A program made the translations under genes and the position numbers. The notes beneath the pieces are model-generated. The model worked only from the letters and a program-made list of their open reading frames with translations, searched no databases and was not told where the DNA came from. From Bisporella sp. PMI_857 (lineage: Eukaryota; Ascomycota; Leotiomycetes; Helotiales; Helotiaceae), in the NCBI GenBank assembly GCA_021307315.1, contig JAJSPD010000002.1, forward strand, positions 372,001-436,000: a stretch of 64,000 nucleotides of DNA, written 5' to 3'. Of the stretch, positions 58,954 to 64,000 are shown piece after piece. Within the stretch, counting starts at the first letter, position 1. Each line of letters begins with the position of its first letter.

Positions 58954-60845
58954 ATGGCCGATGTCGTGAGCAAACGAGTACATTACTCTCCGCCGTGGGC
59001 TGATGTCTGCATCATTGGGATTGCTGGCTCTTCAGGGTCAGGAAAGTCTACTCTCTCTCATGCCATCGTATCAAAACTTAATCTCCCATGGGTTGTTATT
59101 CTCTCGATGGTAAGCATGCCTCGGTATGGCATGTCTTGCGGTTTCACTCATTGTGACACAGGACTCCTTCTACAAAACATTAGATGAAGAATCCCATCGG
59201 AAAGCATTTAGGTGTGAGTACGATTTTGACTCGCCTGACGCTATCGATTTTGATGTTCTGGTGGATCGTTTACGGGATCTCAAAGCTGGGTAAGCGTCTC
59301 AAAATCGCAATTTAGCCGGCTTTGTCGCTCAAGCATGGAGCTGACTTATTTCTCTAGAAAGAGGGCAGAGATCCCTATATATTCATTTGCTAAGCATGCA
59401 AGAGAAAAGGAGACGACTTCCATTTATTCTCCTCATGTATTGATACTAGAAGGGATTTTTGCTCTCTATGATCCTCGAGTCCTTGAACTTTTGGACATGA
59501 AGGTATACTTATTATTTTTCCATTCATACCGAAGGGCCAAAATGCTAATTTTAATTTCATTCTAGATTTTCTGTGAAGCAGATGCGGATACTTGCTTATC
59601 TAGACGAAGTACATGACCCTTAGACCGAAATTTTGTAATGAGCATAGCTGACTATCATGCTTTAGTACTTCGTGATGTTGCAGAAAGAGGTCGTGTAAGT
59701 CAGCTCCTCAGAGCAAAGATCCCCTGCATTAGAAACTTTGACATTTGCTCTCACGACATGCATGTATTACTAGTGCATGTCTTTGGACTAAATCAATCCT
59801 TAAACGATGTTTCTATCCTGATATTATTAGACAAGCAAATTAATCCCAAGATCCCAATGGTAGGATATCGAAGGTTGTATCAAACAATGGTTCAGCTTCG
59901 TCAAACCCAATTTTGAGCAATATGTAGAGCCGCAACGAAAAGTGGCAGGTGAGATTCTCATTCTTCATTACTTAATTCATTTTAACGTCAGTCAGACATT
60001 ATTGTTCCAAGAGGTGTTGAGAATAGAGTTGCCATAAGTATGCCAAATTGCGTTCTGAAATAACCCTCCTGACACCGTTCAGCAATGGTCATCCAATATA
60101 TCGAGCGGAAATTAATTGAGAAGTCTAAGAGTCACCGCGCTGACCTCAAGAAGCTTGGGCAATATGCCGAAGACGAGGCATTGACAGACAAGATCCACGT
60201 GCTCGAAGAAAAGCCCCAGTTGCGTGGTATGAGCACAATTATCATGGATGGCGATGCTCTAACCGAGGACTTCATATTTTACTGGGACCGGTTGGCCACA
60301 TTACTTGTCGAACATGCTATGAATGATGTCTGTTTTCGCTCGAAGACCATTGAGACTGCTGCAGGGAACAAATACAACGGCTTAATCGCTACTGGTGAAA
60401 TCAGTGCAGTTGTGGTTCTCCGAGCAGGAGGAGCATTTGAGACTGGGCTGAAGCGCGTAATTCCGGATTGTAAAACTGGTCGTTTACTAATTCAGTCCAA
60501 TATTCGAACAGGTGAGCCAGAATTACATTATTTGAAGCTCCCAGAGGATATCAAATTGCACGACAGTGTGCTTCTACTCGACCCACAGGTAAATCTGCCC
60601 TTTTTAGAATCATTCTTTGTCTAATTTTCTTGGAGATGAGTAGTGGGGGGGCAGCCTTGATGGCTGTTCAAGTGCTTGTCGATCATGGCGTTGCTGAGAA
60701 CAAGATCGTCTTTGTCACATACTCTGCCGGGAAAGTAGCAATACACAGGCTGAACAAAGTGTTTCCGGAGCTGAAAGTTGTCGTTTGTACGATTGTCAAC
60801 GACTTTGAACAAAGATGGATCGGAGAACGCTACTTCGGTTGTTAA
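58954..60845 (+). CDS. URK1: Uridine kinase with UPRT-like C-terminal domain (URK1)
   Basis: Nine exons (58954-59109, 59162-59289, 59358-59502, 59566-59608, 59666-59694, 59864-59948, 59996-60037, 60083-60588, 60636-60845) join in phase to about 447 residues. The kinase half shows GIAGSSGSGKSTLSHAI (P-loop), MDSFYK, EYDFDSPDAIDFD and EGIFAL. The C-terminal half is the uracil phosphoribosyltransferase-like domain (LRGMSTIIMDGDALTEDFIF, LLLDPQMSSGGAALMAVQVL, RWIGERYFGC). It phosphorylates uridine and cytidine in the pyrimidine salvage pathway. The UPRT-like site has DPQMSSGGAA where true UPRT has a PRPP loop of the DPMLATGGS type, so that half is probably non-catalytic or altered, as in yeast Urk1. 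One exon is only 29 bp. Convergent with the ADH gene. Confidence 0.92.
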
Positions 60846-61189
60846 ACAGAGACTGGAAGCATAGTTGGAAATCTTTATTGGGAGGCACTTAGGTCTCTAT
60901 GGAGGCAATGATGCCTCCTCATGATGGCGATCAGATGTCCATTTGCAGAAAGTATATAGAATTGGGTCAGTGTAATTAAAGTCATGGACCTCTGTCTTCA
61001 TTGGATGCCAGTGAATTTCAATGTTCCAAGTGGGTATCGTACAGTACATGGCCCTTTCATACAAGTGATTAACAGACCTCAGTAGCTTAAAAAATAGCTC
61101 GCCTGTTCATTCTAACTATGACAGATGCTTTGCCTCAAATTATAGACTAGGTAGCAACTACTATTTATCAGTACACAAATAAATGCCAC
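60846..61189. other. Convergent 3' flanks
   Basis: About 344 bp between URK1 and ADH stops, nothing recognised. Confidence 0.5.
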
Positions 61190-62391
61190 TTAGGGCCCAG
61201 CTGAGGAGGCAACTAGCACGCCACGGTATCTCAGCTTCCCCAATTGCATTCTTTCCAAAGCCTTCGCAAGGCCCTCCTCGCTCAAATCAAATTTCTCGAT
61301 CGTGGGCTTGACCTGATGACGAGCAGCAAAATCCAACATATCATCATGGATTCCTCGGTGAGCAACGAGACTTGACTTCAGATTATAACCACCGAAAAAT
61401 AGTGGCCAAGCTCTGATAACACGTTAGATACGTTTATCAACGTAAGGAGATACTCACGGAAGCTCGATGTTGCCATATGGCGCTGCAAGGGGTACGATCG
61501 TTGCCGTGCGAGCGAGGACATTCTTATTCAAAAATCTGTTGAAGTTAGCAGATGTTATTCAGGCATGTCTCGAGTACTCGCTTAGCCCAATCAGGGTATC
61601 TTGTGCCAGCAACAAGCAGTACATTGATGGGTTTTGTCAATTTCTCTGTTTCGTTCAGAAGATAGAACTCATTAGCACCAAGAGATATCGCTTCGTCCTT
61701 CTTGTCAGCTGTTGAAGAGAAAACAATTGTATCAAAGCCGAGCTTTGCAGAGAATTGGATGGCAAGATGGCCCAGACCACCGATCCCAAGAATCGCAACT
61801 CTGTCTCCAGGTCGAGTGGAGGATACAATGGCAGAATATACAGTTGCTCCTGCACATTGAAGTGGCGCTGCATCTTCAGAAGAAAGACTATCTGGGATTT
61901 TGTGGAGAAAACTTTCTACCCCAATGTCTGTTATCCAATTCAGTAACAGTTTCATACACATTATCAAAGCTCTTACAGTAATCTCCAAATGTGCCAGTAC
62001 TAAATCCAGCTTCTCCATAAACATTCCGCTCATAGCACCAGACGTCCTGTCCTTTCAAGCAATAAACGCAGTGGCCACAACTCTGCCCATGTTAGAAATA
62101 CAGATAAATTTTAACGGTATCTTAACTTGCATTTCTGACATATCCAGCACCTGCTCTATCCCCTATCTTGAACTGAGTAACTGTGCTGCCAATTTTTTCG
62201 ACAATCCCGACGCCTTCATGGCCTAATGCTGCTCCATGTGGTATGACATGAAGATCGGTTCCGCAGAGACTCGCATGGGTAATCCTGATGAGAACTTCTT
62301 TTGGGCCAAGCTCAGCGGGGAGTTCAAGGGGGACTTTCTTCACGCTGCCTTCAACACCACGGAAGACGTAACTGGGAATGGAGGAAGACAT
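61190..62391 (-). CDS. Zinc-containing alcohol dehydrogenase (MDR family)
   Basis: Five exons (62131-62391, 61977-62082, 61578-61927, 61458-61522, 61190-61412) join in phase to 334 residues, normal for the family. Catalytic zinc ligands are in LCGTDLHV and GHEGVGIVEKIG; the structural zinc motif is CGHCVYCLKGQDVWC; the Rossmann motif is GIGGLGHLAIQF. The first intron appears to be GC-AG (gcaagt...gggcag), which rebuilds YVRN-SCGHC; a GT donor nearby (gttaag) breaks the frame. A donor three codons earlier (gtcaga) would also keep phase but drop VRN. Substrate cannot be assigned; the family oxidises alcohols or reduces aldehydes with NAD(P). It ends ASSAGP. Confidence 0.85.
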
Positions 62392-64000
62392 ATTACTTGC
62401 TTCTGATTGTATTTGATTGTAGTTGTTGAGGGATGGAAGGAGGTTCTTAAGATTTGTGAGTAGATTTGAAGCAAGCCATTGGGGCTTTATATAAAAAATT
62501 CATGATCACATAATATCTAAAACACGAAAATCCTTTGATGATCTTGGGCCTTGAAACTGCCCATGACTTAACTCCGAAGGCATCTCAGGACGCGTTGATA
62601 CCATGAGAGAGGCGAAATGATTAATGATCATTTTGCTTTATCATCCACGCAACACATCGCCCTTTCAAGCAGGTTGCACCTTTAATGATTGGAACAACTT
62701 CCAAATTCTGGTCTAAATTTATTCTCCAATATGATTAATCAGCAGGTCGCGCAGAGCTATCTGTAAGCTATCTTTCTTTAGTAACAGATGGCTAAGGACA
62801 GCCTTCATTCTAGGTTGCCACATTAAGGAGCCTGCCGGAACTAACAGTTTGTAGCAACAGACTGCCAGAATACAGTTCCGTAACTTATTGAGTAAATAAA
62901 TATTCAAACTAGCTGGATCAAACTAGTGATTGCAAATCTGGATTGAAATATAGTTCCAAAGCGTTACAAATAGTAATGCACTTCAATTAATAAACTGTCC
63001 GACGCCAAAAATACATGTGAAGAAGGATCTCTTGAATGATTGGAAGAATAGAAAGATACCAGGAATAGGTCTTGCATAGCTATCTTTGTGAGTATACAAC
63101 ATACTACATTGAGTCTGAGATGCCCCTTGTCAAGACAATATCATAGGATAGCCAGGGCTCTTAATTGGCATACGCATTATTTGCAAAAATAATCTTTATA
63201 CCGGAACTAAAATGTTTTATAGACTTAAGGACATATATCTAACGCCTTTAATCTGGTGAATGATCCTATATGAGATTTTCTAGAAAACGAGATGGGTTTG
63301 ACCAAGGCTATAAGATCAGGCAAGAATATATATATGGATTCCGACAGGGAATGCAGTGCGGGCTACAACAATGGAGATCAGAGCAGAAAATAAACAGCAG
63401 ACTGTAGGTACGTATGATAAAGTTTTAATTAGATTCCTGCTCCATGTATGCAGCGAAGAGGCGGTCTTACTTGAGTAGTATAACATTGCAGCCGACACAG
63501 AGGATATACGCTTAGAATAATCAGCTTAGTACAAAAAGGAGAGCACTTTGATGACGAACTTTCATTCAAAATTATTCTCGTTACTCTGGGTCTTTTTGTA
63601 CCCAAAGTAATTTCTGAGGTATCATTCCCATCACCCAGTTGTCAACAAAATCCAGGCACATACCGCTTAAGAAATAATCAATGAGCCTAGTATAGTTCCA
63701 ATATCGTGAGACGCTGCCGGAGTAAGGAAGGCATTTCAATATCTATATGTAACAAATAATCGGTCAACCAACAGGCCAATGAGTTATCTGCACTACATTG
63801 TAGCTCTTTGCTATGTTTATCAATAGCTCTGGTTGCTCAGTGTTTGCTGAAACTCAGTTGAGCTTGCCCCTGATATTATTATCGATCCGCTACTCTCGGT
63901 GGGTAAGTGACAATATTAAGGCGTTGGAAGGGCATAAGATATAGGAGTGAAAAGCAGATGTAGCTCCAGCAACGTAAATTACATAACTAATCATCCGGTG
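62392..64000. other. Right edge, AT-rich gene-free region
   Basis: About 1.6 kb, distinctly AT-rich, with only short motif-less frames (62719-62907 and 63316-63498, both -). The first few hundred bases are probably the ADH promoter. The rest could be decayed repeat DNA, but I recognise no element. Confidence 0.5.

Overview
The window is nuclear DNA of a filamentous ascomycete. Introns are short (about 45-110 bp) with GT/AG ends and actaac/gctaac branch-like sites, and genes lie on both strands without operons. The gene set includes a class V/VI chitin synthase pair, a rotenone-insensitive NADH dehydrogenase with an EF-hand, an Asi-type RING protein, KEI1 and GFA-domain proteins. The flavour of the proteins suggests Leotiomycetes/Helotiales, but that is inference; no rRNA, ITS or mitochondrial marker is present.

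Layout. 0-3.1 kb (+): exosome subunit MTR3, then a small Myb-like nuclear protein. 3.9-7.3 kb (-): six-exon Asi3-like membrane RING protein. 7.7-10.8 kb (-): tRNA-splicing endonuclease SEN34 and Elongator ELP4, the latter divergent from RPB8 (+). 12.2-14.2 kb: a Nudix/DUF4743 protein divergent from a Hikeshi/OPI10 homologue. 14.8-17 kb (-): Golgi apyrase YND1 with a four-base first exon. 19.2-22.3 kb (+): a MYND-finger protein and a secreted GH76 mannanase-like enzyme. 22.3-28.3 kb: a looser region with a gene-poor AT-rich stretch, a tandem GFA-domain protein (-), a BTB/POZ protein (+) and one doubtful ORF.

28.3-42 kb is the centrepiece: two large chitin synthases with myosin-like and cytochrome-b5-like domains, head to head across a 2.2 kb shared upstream region (the csmA/csmB arrangement). 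42.9-48.4 kb (-): sulfite reductase beta subunit MET5. Its 653-bp intron is far longer than its neighbours and holds a decayed zinc-finger reading frame. 49.4-62.4 kb: KEI1, NOP53, YPT6/Rab6, NDE1-type NADH dehydrogenase, GID8, uridine kinase URK1 (nine exons) and a zinc alcohol dehydrogenase with a likely GC-AG intron. 62.4-64 kb is AT-rich with no gene seen.

Most genes are housekeeping genes: RNA processing (MTR3, SEN34, ELP4, NOP53), transcription (RPB8), Golgi/sphingolipid/glycan and wall work (YND1, KEI1, YPT6, GH76, both chitin synthases), protein turnover (Asi3-like, GID8) and metabolism (MET5, NDE1, URK1, ADH). No biosynthetic cluster, CRISPR array, tRNA, rRNA or intact transposon was found. 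The least explained signals are the zinc-finger relic inside the MET5 intron and a pair of diverged repeat fragments at about 7.5 and 23.8 kb.
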